DNA from: Motacilla alba alba
Lineage: Eukaryota > Chordata > Aves > Passeriformes > Motacillidae
NCBI RefSeq assembly: GCF_015832195.1
Contig: NC_052018.1
Coordinates: forward strand, 27,618,115 to 27,682,114
Length of the DNA stretch: 64,000 nucleotides
Reading direction: 5' to 3'
The notes beneath the pieces are model-generated. The model ran no database searches. It had not been told where the DNA came from and saw only the letters and a list, made by a program, of their open reading frames with translations. Each line of letters opens with the position of its first letter. The stretch's first letter is position 1. A program made the position numbers and the translations under genes. Positions 1 through 10,835 of the stretch are shown in pieces.

Positions 1-150
1 CTGTCATCCTTCTGTTATCCCCAGGGATGAAGGAGCAGGGCAGTCAGCAATGCTGTGTCAAATCAGCGACACCCAGTTCAGATCATGGAGAGGCTGAGTC
101 CCTGCACTGCTGGGTCAGCATGCAGCCAGGGGCCTCCTAACAGCAAAATC
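1..150. repeat. Possible dispersed repeat fragment at window edge
   Basis: This is a G+C-richer block than the A+T-rich DNA that follows. Its part around 85-140 resembles the segment around 6925-6985: both have a GATCA start, a stretch reading GCACTGCTGG, then GTCAGC or ATCAGTG and a CAGC-rich end. I infer two copies of one old interspersed repeat, here cut by the window edge. No family name can be given and no open frame is visible. Confidence 0.35.
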
Positions 151-3100
151 ATACTTGTGAAAAAATGGCACTGCGATATTTTTTATAAAATACTAAATGT
201 AGAAGATATATAAACACCTATCTGACTTGAATAGTAACATTAATCTGCCTCTCTTCTACAAAAAAATCAGTACCTCTATTACTGATAAATTACAATTTCA
301 TTTCCTCCTAGTCTTTCTTTCTGCCAAAGTTTTCATCATTCAGTAATACACTATCTGTCTATTAGTACATTGGTCTTTAAATTTACCTATATCCAAGACA
401 TAAGAATAACATGATAAACTGTAACTTTTAGTAACTGAATTAAACTGATAACTATCTGGTGACAATTTGCATGCTTTTGTTCATAATTTTCTCCTGCTCT
501 AGTTAAAGATACATTGGAAAAGATGTGAGCTTGGTTTTAAAAACACCTGCCAGATTCCCATGATGTTGCTAGGAAAGATTTTCATATCCATTTCTTTCCA
601 GGTTTCAATTCCTGGGGGACTGGACCAACAGGACATAATGGAAATCTGGAGAAAGGTGTACTATCCACTAAGTACTGTGCACAGGCTGGGGCTCACTTAG
701 CCAGAAAGAGAAGCTGTGGAGAAGCAGCCCTAAGATCTTCATGTAACCTGATTGTTACAGAAGACTATTTGTACAAAGTGTTCCTCAGTCATCTTTGCCC
801 ATTTCTGAGAGTAAGGACAGGATGTGTGCTACCTTCTTCCCCCACTCTCCTCATGGCACCTATAGCTTGTGTGAGATCTGTGGGCATGTCTACCCATTAA
901 ATATCACATGGGTCATTGGCATCCAGCCTACCCATGATTACTGTGTTTTATGATGCAGGCTTTACATTACTTTGGTGAAAGTGAGTGCTAGTTACCTCTA
1001 CATTGTTATTGGATCTGGAGTATAGACATAAAGAGATAGCAAAAAGTTCCCACTCCTTGTGTAATAAAGGCCACACCCCTTTCTTAGAAGTCAACCTGTG
1101 GCTTCATTTTTATTTACCTAATCTACAAAAGGAAACAATTAAAGAAAATTTTAACTCCATTCTGATATTCTCATTAAGTAAAACTCTTTTTTTGCCATCA
1201 ATAGCCTAGGGCTTCAATCCATGTGTATTTTAGGTTATTTCTTTCCTATAGATGATGACTAAACCGCTAATCTCTATAATTTGTGTAATTTCATAATAAT
1301 TTTATTATTCTATGATTTCATTCTGAAAATGAAATTTGTATTGAAACACTGTGCATGTCTTAGTGACTGCTCTACTGGTATCCCAAAAGCCAATGGAATC
1401 AGATGTCTTCAGTAGCTAAGACTCAGTGCAGCTACTTTTCTTAATGTCTCTTTGCTATGCTGGTGCGCTAAATGCTGGTAAGAAATTGGCTTCTGCATTC
1501 ACTGAGAAGAGGCTAAAAGTCTTCTGTACTGCAGCTCACAATTATTAGCAGCACCAAACTCATTTTGCCTAATAACAAGTGTCTCTCATTTACTCCCACA
1601 CGACTGGCAATGGTAGTTGACATAAACAGAAATTGCCTCTACTTTAAATGTCAGCTGAATGGGGCCTTAGAAGAGCATAGATATCCATTACTGTACTAAA
1701 AATATCTACAAAAAACTTGTATCTGATGCTGCAAAAAAAGGCTAATTTTAATTAGTGCCTCATGAAAGCAATTAGAATGCCTACTGGGGGAAATGTAGAA
1801 AAGCTCCATTTTGTTGTTTAATTTTTTTTATGTATTTACCCTTTGTAGAATGATTATGCAAAACATCTGCTGCATTGTGAGACACACTAGAAAGAAAAGG
1901 AAAGTATGAGAGAAGGAAATATGAAACATTTCCAATTTTATATTTCTAAGTATTACTTAATTTCAAAACTACTTACAAAAAGCTCCATTCTCTCTAACAC
2001 TTTCACCAATGATCTTTTAATTTGCAAATGATAGTCAGCCAGCAGCAAAAACTATTGATGCAAATTTAATGAATGAAATTTTGCAGCCGACAAATCAAAG
2101 GAGAGTGAAAAAATGCTCTTCATCCTCTTTTCCCTTGGACATACTTTATGTTCTCTTAATATCTTTGAGACAGGATCCAGCATGATAGCTAACCCTCTGG
2201 GAGAAATCTCTTTTAGGTATAGATCACCACTAGCTAAGGATCATTTCTGTAGTGTTTATTTGGTTGGATAAGAGGACTATAGTATTGACCTGTTCAGTTT
2301 ATCTCTGTAATACCAAACTTATTTAAAGAGATTATTCAGTTTAGTGTGACAATGTTTGTTAGCCCATGGAAATAAATCCAAAGAAAAAATGAAGCTTTTC
2401 ATGGGTTTTTAATTGCTTGTGAAGCTGTAGCATTAAACTGTAAGCTTTACATATTAGAAACTTTTGGCCTGATTTTCTAATCTAGTGCACATCTGAAAAT
2501 TTCACAGAAGGAAAAGCTAAACAGAAAGTAGTACTGTATTGATTTTGGCAGTCTTTTGCCTTTACTTCGAGCCTATGGAAACGCCTTTATAAAATTAAGG
2601 ATATAATAGAGAATCAAGCCTTCTATTTCCTTTCCTGTTCTTTACAATTTCTAAACCAATTTTTCTTTGGAGGGGTGGGCCGAGAGCTTCCTGTGCTTTT
2701 ATGAAGAATTTTTGAAGAAGCAGACAATTCATTTCAACACTACATCACCTGCAGTTCACATACCTCAGACACACTCTTTCAAACTTTTACAGAATTTAAT
2801 AGAGTTAATGGAGGACTTTAAAATATGAAACATGCAGCATTCAAGAAAAATATACTGAAAATAGAAACACTGGCTTCTATCTATTCAATGCAAAAGATGT
2901 AGAAGATATAAATCAATGAAACATTATGTATTTATGTGCGTGTAATAAATAAATATTTGGGAAAACCTATTTAGATAAGTATTAAGATGAGTTTACACAA
3001 TGACACTACTAAAGAGTAAATTAAAGCAAGCAAAAAAATTCAAGCTAAAAATATCATTATGAAACACCAATTTTAGCCCTAGATGTCTGGGTTTGTATCT

Positions 3101-3925
3101 CCTTATATTATTATACCAAGAGATTTATATACCAGCATTGATCTTTTGAGTGCAATATTTGCAAAATCATATAGAACAGGTGGTTTGACTGGAAATAACC
3201 ATTGAAAAATATGGCTTTTCAGATTTCACTTTGGCAGTTCTGACATTTCTGATGAATCAATGGATTCATATGAATTACAAGATCTGTTCTTTAAAAAATT
3301 TTTTTGAAGGTTCTAGCTTGAGAACATTTTTTTTAAAACAATAACAACACAAAAAAAATAGACAGGCAACATTATGTTTTCATCTGTTTTCACAAAAAAT
3401 ACCCCAAAATACAATGCTACCTTTCTAAATAAATAAAGAAACAAAGACATGCAAAATCATAGCTCAGAATAATCATACTGAATTCATCAGAAAATTATAT
3501 TTAAATATTACATGTCTGAAATATATATTTTTAAAAATTACTATAACTTTTTATTTACCAACACATTGTATGCTTGACAATGGTATAAGAGTTCTGGTCA
3601 GCTGTATTATTTACTTTTAATAACATTTATCTTTCAACAACTGTTTCCTGCTTCTGTTCCAACATAATTTCAAAGTGAGACAGACAGATTGTTTTCCCAT
3701 TTTATTAGAAAAAATTATCTTTATAGGAAGAAGCTTGTTAAAAACCACAGTTAATGTGAACATACATCCTTATATAATCTTGGTAAACACATGAAGATAC
3801 CTTACATTTGGAAAAAAATGGGCTTGTAGAAGCAAAATTATCTTCAGGTATTGGATCTAGAAACTTTTGCACCAAACCCTTGGTTTTCAGCCATTTCAAT
3901 GAAAGCTAAACAAATATATGTAAAT
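151..3925. other. No gene seen; unique A+T-rich DNA
   Basis: Stop codons are frequent in all frames. The only listed open frame, 74 codons at 985-1209, has no recognisable composition or motif. Short A and T runs occur, for example near 3290-3360. I see no repeat element that I can name. Confidence 0.6.
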
Positions 3926-3928
3926 AGG

Positions 3929-4185
3929 GTTGGATCATGGAATAATTCAGGTTAGAAAGGACCTCAGGAAGTCTTTACTTCAATGTTCTGCTCAAAGCAG
4001 GGTCAGATATGAGGTCAGATCAGATTGCTCAAGGCTTTATGCTGCTGAGTCTTGAAAACCAGGAATGGAGACTGCACAACCTCTAAAAAAAACCTGCTCT
4101 AGTGCTGGGCTGACTTCACAGGGGAAAAGCTCCTCTTTACAAGCCAGTCCAAACCTCTCTCCTTTCAATATATGACCTTTGTCTG
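3929..4185 (-). mobile_element. CR1 LINE 3'-end fragment (decayed)
   Basis: Read on the plus strand, this is the reverse complement of a CR1 tail. It opens with a degraded GGATCATGGAATAATTCAGG, then the GAAAGGACCTC block, the GCTCAAGGC segment, the CTTGAAAACCAGGAATGGAGACT segment (CR1 'cttccagggatggggcatcc') and the CTGCTCTAGTGCTGGGCTGAC segment. CR1 copies are usually 5'-truncated, as here. No coding sequence remains. Divergence from the remembered consensus is considerable, so it is an old copy. Confidence 0.75.
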
Positions 4186-5030
4186 TCATAAAAGATGTAT
4201 CTGATGGTTTTTAAAATGAAAGTCCATCTGTTTTTAGCAACAGTAAGTGTGTTTCACAGCCCTGTGAAGGAATTATGGTAGCCATAACAGGTGGCAGGAT
4301 TCTTCTGTTCTTTCATAGTATCGTACCTTTGATATCTAGAGTGTAGACATCTACACAGACCAAGGATTTCTGTGTAATGTTTATAAAGAAATACATACCT
4401 CTAACGCATAATTCATTCAAGCTAGAGATCTACCTTACAGAGGTCAGATGAATCCTAGCTGGGGAGTATATAACATATATAGGTGGTATCCACATGTACC
4501 ATCTACATGCATAAATAGGAGTCTATGACATGATGTTTGCAATCAAAAGCATATTTCAAGATCAAGTATAAAGTGTACCAAATTTTTTTATATCTACTTA
4601 CATGAATATGGTTCCATGAAATATGACAGTGGGCAATATAAAGTGCGTCTTTCCATTCTTAAAAATTACCTTGAACAGGAAAACAATTTGATTTAATTTG
4701 TAATGCAAATTGTCTAGAGATCTGGAATAGGTATCATGCAACAAATTCAGGGGCATTTATTTAATCTCATTTTCTCCTCAAATGTAATTCTGTGTAACTG
4801 TTAAATTTTAAAAGATATATTAGTAAGACAGCAAATATAATTACACAGTACAGAAGAACCTAACAGGACTTGTATTTCTTTAAGTTAGTAGTGATTCTTC
4901 TTTTCCTGAATGAAAGAGAATACCAATTTTTTTTTTTATAACTCGGCTTTAGTTTCAGAAAAATGTGATGTATTATACACATACTCTTCATATGCCACAC
5001 ATTGCATTATTTTTTCCCAATCTGAGTGTA
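4186..5030. other. No gene seen
   Basis: A+T-rich sequence with no open frame above about 60 codons and no repeat I can name. A T run lies at about 4928-4938. Confidence 0.55.
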
Positions 5031-5039
5031 CTTTGTTTG

Positions 5040-5207
5040 TTATCAGACTTGTAACTGACAAGTGATCTCCCTTTTTTATCTTGACCTATGAGCTTTTCCA
5101 TCTTATTCTCTCAAATGTTTCTGCTGAGAAGGGCAAGTGAATGAGTTGCTGGTAGGGGTCTTGCACACAACCAGGCTTGACTATCACACCTTCACAAAGA
5201 GACCAGG
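5040..5207. mobile_element. Older LTR-like repeat, left part, split by a later LTR
   Basis: The segment with TTTCTGCTGAGAAGGGCAAG followed by GTGAATGAGTTGCTGG resembles the 3' end of avian ERV LTRs, which usually contain a 'ctgctgagaaggggaagtgagtgagc' block. A second such block is at about 38060-38110. The right end stops exactly at the CCAGG target duplication of the inserted LTR (5203-5207), and sequence resumes at 6732. It is a host element interrupted by a younger insertion. Family unknown. Confidence 0.4.
5203..5207. repeat. Target-site duplication, left copy
   Basis: CCAGG immediately before the LTR start. It is repeated immediately after the LTR end. Confidence 0.8.
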
Positions 5208-5337
5208 TGTCACGGTTTGACCCTGGCCCAATGCCAGTGCCCCCATGAAAACCCATCCTCCCCTGGTGTCTGCTGTGAGATGTGATCAGAGACAGAGCAA
5301 AGCAGGCCTCCACTTGTAAACAAAAGGGAAAAAAAAC

Positions 5338-5343
5338 TTTATT
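5338..5343 (-). promoter_or_regulatory. Candidate LTR poly(A) signal
   Basis: TTTATT on the plus strand reads AATAAA on the minus strand and sits about 130 bp from the predicted 3' end of the minus-oriented LTR, a usual place for the R-U5 poly(A) signal. Confidence 0.5.
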
Positions 5344-5699
5344 ATCACACACTTATGCAATGAACACACAGAGCAGAATGGAAACCTGTCAAACATTCCT
5401 CCTCCCCCCACTCAATTCTCACAGAATATCACAAAACCTCAGTTCTTTATCCAGTCCATCACACTCTTCAAATAATCAACACAGTCCATCTCCACCCTTC
5501 CGACAATCACTTCTCATTTCATCAAGGAGAGAAGAGCCCCCCCTTGTGCCACAGGCCAATCCCCGTCACTCAACAACTGCACGTCGTGACTTCTTCCTTC
5601 CATGTTCAGTGCTCTCACCACTGCACATGGACCAGAGCTGCTTTTAGGGTTTCCCTTTCAAGAATGCCCAGTTCCAGAAGAGAACGACAGTCTCTCACT

Positions 5700-5976
5700 G
5701 TTTCGGGACACCAGTCCCCCCCAATATTTCACCCCTTGGGGCCGAGGGGTCTCACCATTACTCATCACCTGTCGTCTCCGCTCACGTCACTCCTTGGCGC
5801 CGCCTCCTCCTGTTCGGGACACCAGTCCCCCCCAATATTTCACCCCCTGGGGCCGAGGGGTCTCACCATCACTCCTTGGCGCCGCCTCCTCCTGTTCGGG
5901 ACACCAGTCCCCCCCAATATTTCACCCCCTGGGGCCGAGGGGTCTCACCATCACTTCTTTGGCGCCGCCTCCCCCT
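5700..5976. repeat. 82-bp tandem repeat, three copies, inside the LTR
   Basis: Copies begin with TTCGGGACACCAGTCCCCCC at about 5701, 5813 and 5895. Copies 2 and 3 are offset by 82 bp. Copy 1 is longer because about 28 bp (around 5760-5787) interrupt it before the shared CACTCCTTGGCGCCGCCTCC block. Each copy holds the CCAATATTTCACCCC and GGGGCCGAGGGGTCTCACCAT segments. Copies 2 and 3 are nearly identical, which suggests recent duplication or homogenisation. It would fall in the U3 region if the LTR is minus-oriented. Confidence 0.9.
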
Positions 5977-6726
5977 AAAATGCAGTCTCTGTATTACAGG
6001 AAAGATTCTGCTCATGGCTATACAAGAAAGAGTCCAGCCAAAAGCCACTCTATCATCTCCTCCACCTAGGATTTCCTCAGCTTCTCTCCATCGTTCTTCA
6101 CTTGCACTGCTCTCTCACCCTTTGTATTTCCTCTCATCCGTCTCTCTCTCTCCTTCGACTCCCGGAGGATCAGCATTTGCCAGGTTTCCACCTTCCGCAG
6201 AAGGGTTAAAATCACAGTCTCTGCTCAGCTTGAACTCCCACACTGCTACACACTCTTCATTGGGCACGGTTCCCATTGCCCCCCCCACTTCTCTTCCTCG
6301 GCCCGGCCGGTGCTATCAAGTTCAAGATAGCACTGGCACCTCTCTCTCACTCTCTCTCTCCCGAGGAGGGGGGGCTGCCCACTGCTTCTCTGAGTTCCTC
6401 CACCCCTCCGTCTCTGTGGGGAACTCACTCTTATTCAAGCCATCGCCTCCCGTCTCCGGCCCATGGCTCCGGCCTACCTCCTTCGGCCGCGTGGCCCTTT
6501 CCCCTCCCCCACCCAGCCTGAAGCTGGGCAGGGGAGGTCTGAACTCTTCCATCCACCGGAACCAAGAGAGCGTTCCCGTTGGGAGCTCTCGCTTTTAACC
6601 CCCTGTGTTCTCAGAGGCGGATCCATATCCTCAATGGTCAAACCAGGTGCCAATATCCACATCTGGGCACCTATTGGTTTGACTACTACCACCTCCCAAA
6701 AACTCATTTCCTCTCAAACCACGACA

Positions 6727-6731
6727 CCAGG
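6727..6731. repeat. Target-site duplication, right copy
   Basis: CCAGG immediately after the LTR end, matching 5203-5207 exactly. Confidence 0.8.
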
Positions 6732-7000
6732 ACAGCCCCCTTTCGTCTCCCAGCTGCAGTCTGGCAGTGGCTCACAGATGCCCGCAGCCCCATGCACACA
6801 GAGACCCATGGTTTGTCAGGCAGTGACAGGGAGGGGGTGTCACCCCCTCCCCAGGGGGGCCACCCCAGAGCAGAGCAGGCAGCAGCCACTGGCCCCAGTA
6901 CAGGGTTAAACCAATGACTAGATCAGGCCATGGCAAGGTTGAGCCTTTGCACTGCTGGATCAGTGCACAGCTGAGGCATCCCCCAACTAAGAGCAGAAAC
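6732..7000. repeat. Right part of the interrupted older repeat
   Basis: A G+C-rich block resumes directly after the LTR target duplication and fades near 7000. It has a palindromic GGGGGTGTCACCCCCTCCCC at about 6833-6852. Its 3' portion (about 6925-6985) resembles 85-140 of this window. The open frames that cross it extend from the LTR and have no motif. I infer an interspersed repeat of unknown family. Confidence 0.4.
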
Positions 7001-8170
7001 TGTATTCACTGGGTTACAGTCTATTTTGTCACATAGACAGAGTTTCTTTTTTCATAATCCTTTTCTATTTCTCTTTATCTCCTCTATTTCTATTATATCC
7101 TTTCTGAAAGGCCAAAACAAAAATGATACTTCATACAAAAGATGTGGACTACCACATCATCAAACCACCCAGTGATATAATGACACACTAAGTTGTAATT
7201 CCTTTTGTTGTAATTTTTTGTTGTATTCCTTTTGTAGTAATTTCTTAAATTTTGCTTACTTTTTCTGAATTATTTGTTGCTTTTGACTCTGAGAGACTTA
7301 TTCATAATGGATCAAGGAAATAATGTAGGAATGTTACAAAGATATTTAGCACATTTTCAGTTCATCATTTATGTATAATTGGATTATTTTTCCTCATATA
7401 AATGGTTTTATGCCAATTCTAAATATAATCAGACATTTCATTACCCAGCTATTTGCCTATCATGAGATTATCCTACAACTCTTCATAGCTACCTTAGGTT
7501 TTCTACACTGAACAGTTATGTACCAGTTGCAAACTTTGCATTTTCTAAATAATTTTCAAATCATAAATGAGAGAATAATAACTTTTCATTGCTGAACAAC
7601 AATTTGTCTATTCAGTCCTCTGTATTCCTCTTTAATCAACTAGGAAACTGTTCAATGATCTTTCCTTATTGTTATGAATCCTTTTTAATGAGATGATTTT
7701 TCTTTTGTACCTTTAATTATTAAATATTATTGATCAATACTATCATTTACTTTTTCAAGAACATTGATAGGTTGGTGAAGCATGACTTTCTTTCACCAAA
7801 GCTGCATGGATCTTCTCATTATATCATGTTTAACCGTGCATCAACTGATACTGTTCTTTATTATGGCATCTGTTACCTTGTCTGTTGTAGAGTTAGATTT
7901 ATTCATCTACATTTCCTAAAATCATTGTTAGAGGCCTTTCTAATAACTGGTGTCAGTTTAAATTTTCAGCTTACATTCCTTTGGTATTGAAAGTGATTTA
8001 GCCAGGGAGTTACAAACCATAGTCAATCTTACAGCAATTTCATACGTGAGTTTCTCTGCAAGTCCTAGATGAATATCATGTGTCTCTACTGATTTATTGT
8101 TTGCCATAATATTTTTTCCTAAAATTTCTCATCTTGACAGTTCAACTTGAGATCATTCCACAATTTATCC
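7001..8170. other. No gene seen
   Basis: A+T-rich DNA. An 86-codon open frame at 7730-7990 is hydrophobic and T-driven with no recognisable motif. No named repeat is seen. Confidence 0.5.
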
Positions 8171-8173
8171 ACT

Positions 8174-8813
8174 CAATTTATCTGAACTCACTTCAGCACC
8201 TCAATGTCTTCCTTGAAGTGAGGGGCCCAGGACTGGACACAGGATTGGTCACACCTCACCCGTGCTGAGTACAGAGGGAAAATCACTGCCTTCCTCCTGC
8301 TGGCCACACTATTTTTGATACAATCCAGTATGCCAGTGCCCTTGCAGTCACCTGGGCACACACTGGTGTATGTTCAGCAGTCTGTTGACCAGCACACCCA
8401 GGTCCTTTTCTGCTGGACTCCTTTCCAGCCACTCTGTCCCCAGCCTTTAGTGCTGCCTGAGGTTGTTGTGATCTAAGTGCAGGACCCAGCACTTGATCTT
8501 GTTGAAATCTTATATCATATTGTTGAACTCTGCTTATTGATCCAGCCTGTCCAGATCCACAAACTTACTGAAAGTGCACTTGATTTTCTCATCCAGACCA
8601 TCAGTAAAGACATAAAATAGGACTGGCCCCAGTGCTGAGCCCTGTGGAACCCCACTAGTTGACTGCCTGCCAACTGGATGCAGCACCATTCACCATCACA
8701 CTCTGGGCCAGGCAATTCAGCCAATTTTTAAGCCAGTGAAAGAGTGCACGTGTCCAAGCTGTGGGCTGCCAGCTTCTCCTGGAGAATTCTGTGGGAGACA
8801 GTATCAAAGGCAG
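8174..8813 (-). mobile_element. CR1 LINE reverse-transcriptase fragment with catalytic segment deleted
   Basis: On the minus strand this runs from just after the CR1 'YLDFSKAFD' block (GTATCAAAGGCA at 8800-8813 is its complement) through a segment reading about WLKNWLN...[11 protein letters not shown], through GLVPQ-like and SKF segments, into the thumb and the LERVQRR-type block near 8195. The copy goes from SKF straight to VDLDRLD. About 66 bp are missing at the junction near 8560, including the conserved FADD catalytic motif and the TKLGGSVDLLEGRKAL stretch. Several frameshifts and stops also occur. It is dead, has neither an ORF1 nor a 3' tail, and only the RT remains. CR1 identity is from conserved RT wording known for the family. 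Confidence 0.88.
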
Positions 8814-10206
8814 CACACAGACATTCCAAAACAAGCATGGAGACAAAAACAGGAAACAAACTCTGCCAATTACACTAATTAATGGGCTAGCAACAAACTA
8901 AAGGCACTACTTTGTGGAACATGAACTTTGATTCTGGTCAGGCTGGGGAGCTGGCAATAGTCCGTGCTCGTATGCTCAGGGACACTTGAGCACTGTTTGT
9001 TGGAGAGCACAGAAATGGACTGACCAGTGAGCAAGGGACACATGGGACAGGTAGGAGGACCTAGGATCTGGGCACAAGTGCCAGGCAGACAGTGATGCTG
9101 TGGTCAAGGCATCCATCAATGTATGTGCTTGTGAACCTGGAGTGTTTTGTGCGCACTTCTGTCTCTGCCAGCCCAACAGAAGAAGAGGAAATGGCTGTCT
9201 GTGATTATGTATTTAGGTGTTATTGAAAACAATGCCTTATTTGTGGTAATCTGTGTGACCGGCGATGTCGGTGTCTTCTGTGTGTGTGCCTCTGGGACTC
9301 ATGCACATCTTCACTACTGATTGAATCTACACACAGGGAAGAAAAAGCTGCATTCCTCAACATGCTCAGGGCCCCAGGGCATTGTCCTGGGCTGTGTGGA
9401 AAGGCAGGAGGGATACCTGGATCTGAGCAGATGGTAAAGACAGCCATGCTTCTAATACCTCTTAACATTCTTAAGTAACATTACTTCTGCTTTGTGAATT
9501 TTGTCAGGTTTTTTGTTGGGTTTCTATTTGTTTGGCTGGGGTATTTTAGTCTGCTTCCATTGCTCTAGTAGTTATTTGAAAAGAGTGATTTTTAATTGCA
9601 ACTGGCAAGTGATGTATTTATTGTATGTGGACCTCTGGTTTGGTACTTTTTGATGCCCCATCTATTCTTAACAAAAACAATCAAAATAATGGAAATAACA
9701 GTGTAGACCTAGGCATAATTAAAAAAAAATTAAACTGCAGTGCATTTTCCTTTGTAAAACACTCCAAAGGTAAATACATTTATTGGAAATGAAAGATCAA
9801 TACTGGAACTCAGTTTGAGAACAACAGCCACAATTTAGGTGGCTCTTAAGAATGCCTATTTTAAACAAGGGGATCCTGTGAAGGACAGTGGCTCAGTTCA
9901 TTTATTTTAGCATAGCCTTTTGGTACCATACTTACGATTTAATAAGATAACCTCTTACAAAGGCAGGACTCAAATCTACAGAAATGGATGGCAGAACAGG
10001 AAATTAAATATTTTTACAAGTCCTGGAGCATTATACACTATAATCTCTAAACCTGCTGAATTAAAGGGCAAATTCTAGTGGATTTGGAGACTAAAGAAAA
10101 ACTCCAAACATATAGAAGCTAAAACCCTACAGAAAATACAACCTAAACTTTTATTTCAAATATTTCAAAGGCTATGTAAATGCATCTTTTTTCAGCAAAT
10201 AACCTG
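8814..10206. other. No gene seen; mixed composition
   Basis: About 8900-9480 is less A+T-rich than its surroundings and may contain an unrecognised old repeat. Short open frames there (60-82 codons) have no motif. The rest is ordinary A+T-rich DNA. Confidence 0.45.
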
Positions 10207-10212
10207 ATTTTC
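10207..10212. repeat. Target-site duplication, left copy
   Basis: ATTTTC, repeated exactly at 10830-10835 on the other side of the LTR. The LTR ends have decayed, so the boundary could move by one or two bases. Confidence 0.6.
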
Positions 10213-10829
10213 TCTGGGAGTCCTCTGCTGTCTGGACGACTCCGCAGATGTTTTAGAAAGTCTTTTTTCCTAACCCAGCTGCCAAAGAAGGAGTCAGAAG
10301 TCTTTGGCTGTCATTCTCAAGGTTGTTTATTAATTGCTACCTAATACATTTTCTGTCTGGCCTGCTGCAATCTGTTCAGCAGGTCAGCCAAAGGCACAAT
10401 CCCGCCCACAAGGCTGGTGCTTTTATTCTGAAAACTACATGTACTGTATTTACAATTCTGTTCCAATACCTATCATCTATGTTAGACAGTGAGTATCTAC
10501 TCTAAACCAATCTGAAAGTGCCAACATCACCCAAATCATGGAGGCTGGGAAGAAGAAGGAAGAAAGACAAGGCACGCCCTGATTCCTCCATCTTGGAGCC
10601 TCAGACCCCCATGTGCAAAATACTAAATTTTTTCCCTTCAGCCTGTGATCACTACTATTGTGCTATCTAAACTTTTGTGATTTTTAATTCTTCATACAGG
10701 GTTGGTAGTTTGTTCCATGGGCTAAGATCAAAACCCCACATGTCTTTGGCTGCATGCCAGGGTCTCAGAGCCCCCTGCCAGCAGCTCGGGCCATCCAGGG
10801 CATGCAGAGGGGTGTCCTGGGTTCCAACG
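10213..10829 (-). mobile_element. Solo LTR, minus strand, same family as the one at 48.4 kb
   Basis: The reverse complement aligns along its length with 48384-49055. Shared landmarks are GGGTTCCAAC (LTR start, at 10819-10828), the GCCCCCTGCCAGCAGCTCGG block at about 10769-10788, the TAATTCTTCATACAG block, the CTACTCTAAACCAATCTG block near 10500, and TTGTTTATTAATTG near 10322 (poly(A) region). The terminal bases are decayed (TC...CG on the plus strand instead of TG...CA). A 6-bp target duplication, ATTTTC, flanks it at 10207-10212 and 10830-10835. It is an older copy than the 48-kb one, with no internal retroviral sequence. Confidence 0.82.
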
Positions 10830-10835
10830 ATTTTC
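10830..10835. repeat. Target-site duplication, right copy
   Basis: ATTTTC, matching 10207-10212. Confidence 0.6.

Larger units (their letters stand above)
5208..6726 (-). mobile_element. Solo LTR of an avian endogenous retrovirus, 1.5 kb
   Basis: The element starts TGTCACGGTTTGAC and ends CAAACCACGACA, so it has canonical TG...CA ends with an imperfect terminal inverted repeat. It is flanked by an exact 5-bp target duplication, CCAGG, at 5203-5207 and 6727-6731. TTTATT at 5338-5343 is AATAAA on the minus strand, about 130 bp inside the end that would be the LTR 3' end, so the LTR is oriented minus. It is G+C- and C-rich and contains a three-copy 82-bp tandem repeat. No gag, pol or env sequence is present, as expected after LTR-LTR recombination. 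Open frames up to 240 codons cross it but lack retroviral motifs and are compositional by-products. The LTR identity is well supported; the family name is not assigned. Confidence 0.85.

Noticed and set aside
5876..6598. 240-codon open frame, plus overlapping frames of 144-155 codons at 5544-6069
   Set aside because: They lie wholly inside the solo LTR. The repetitive Pro/Ser/Gly content comes from the 82-bp tandem repeat and C-rich DNA. No retroviral or other domain.
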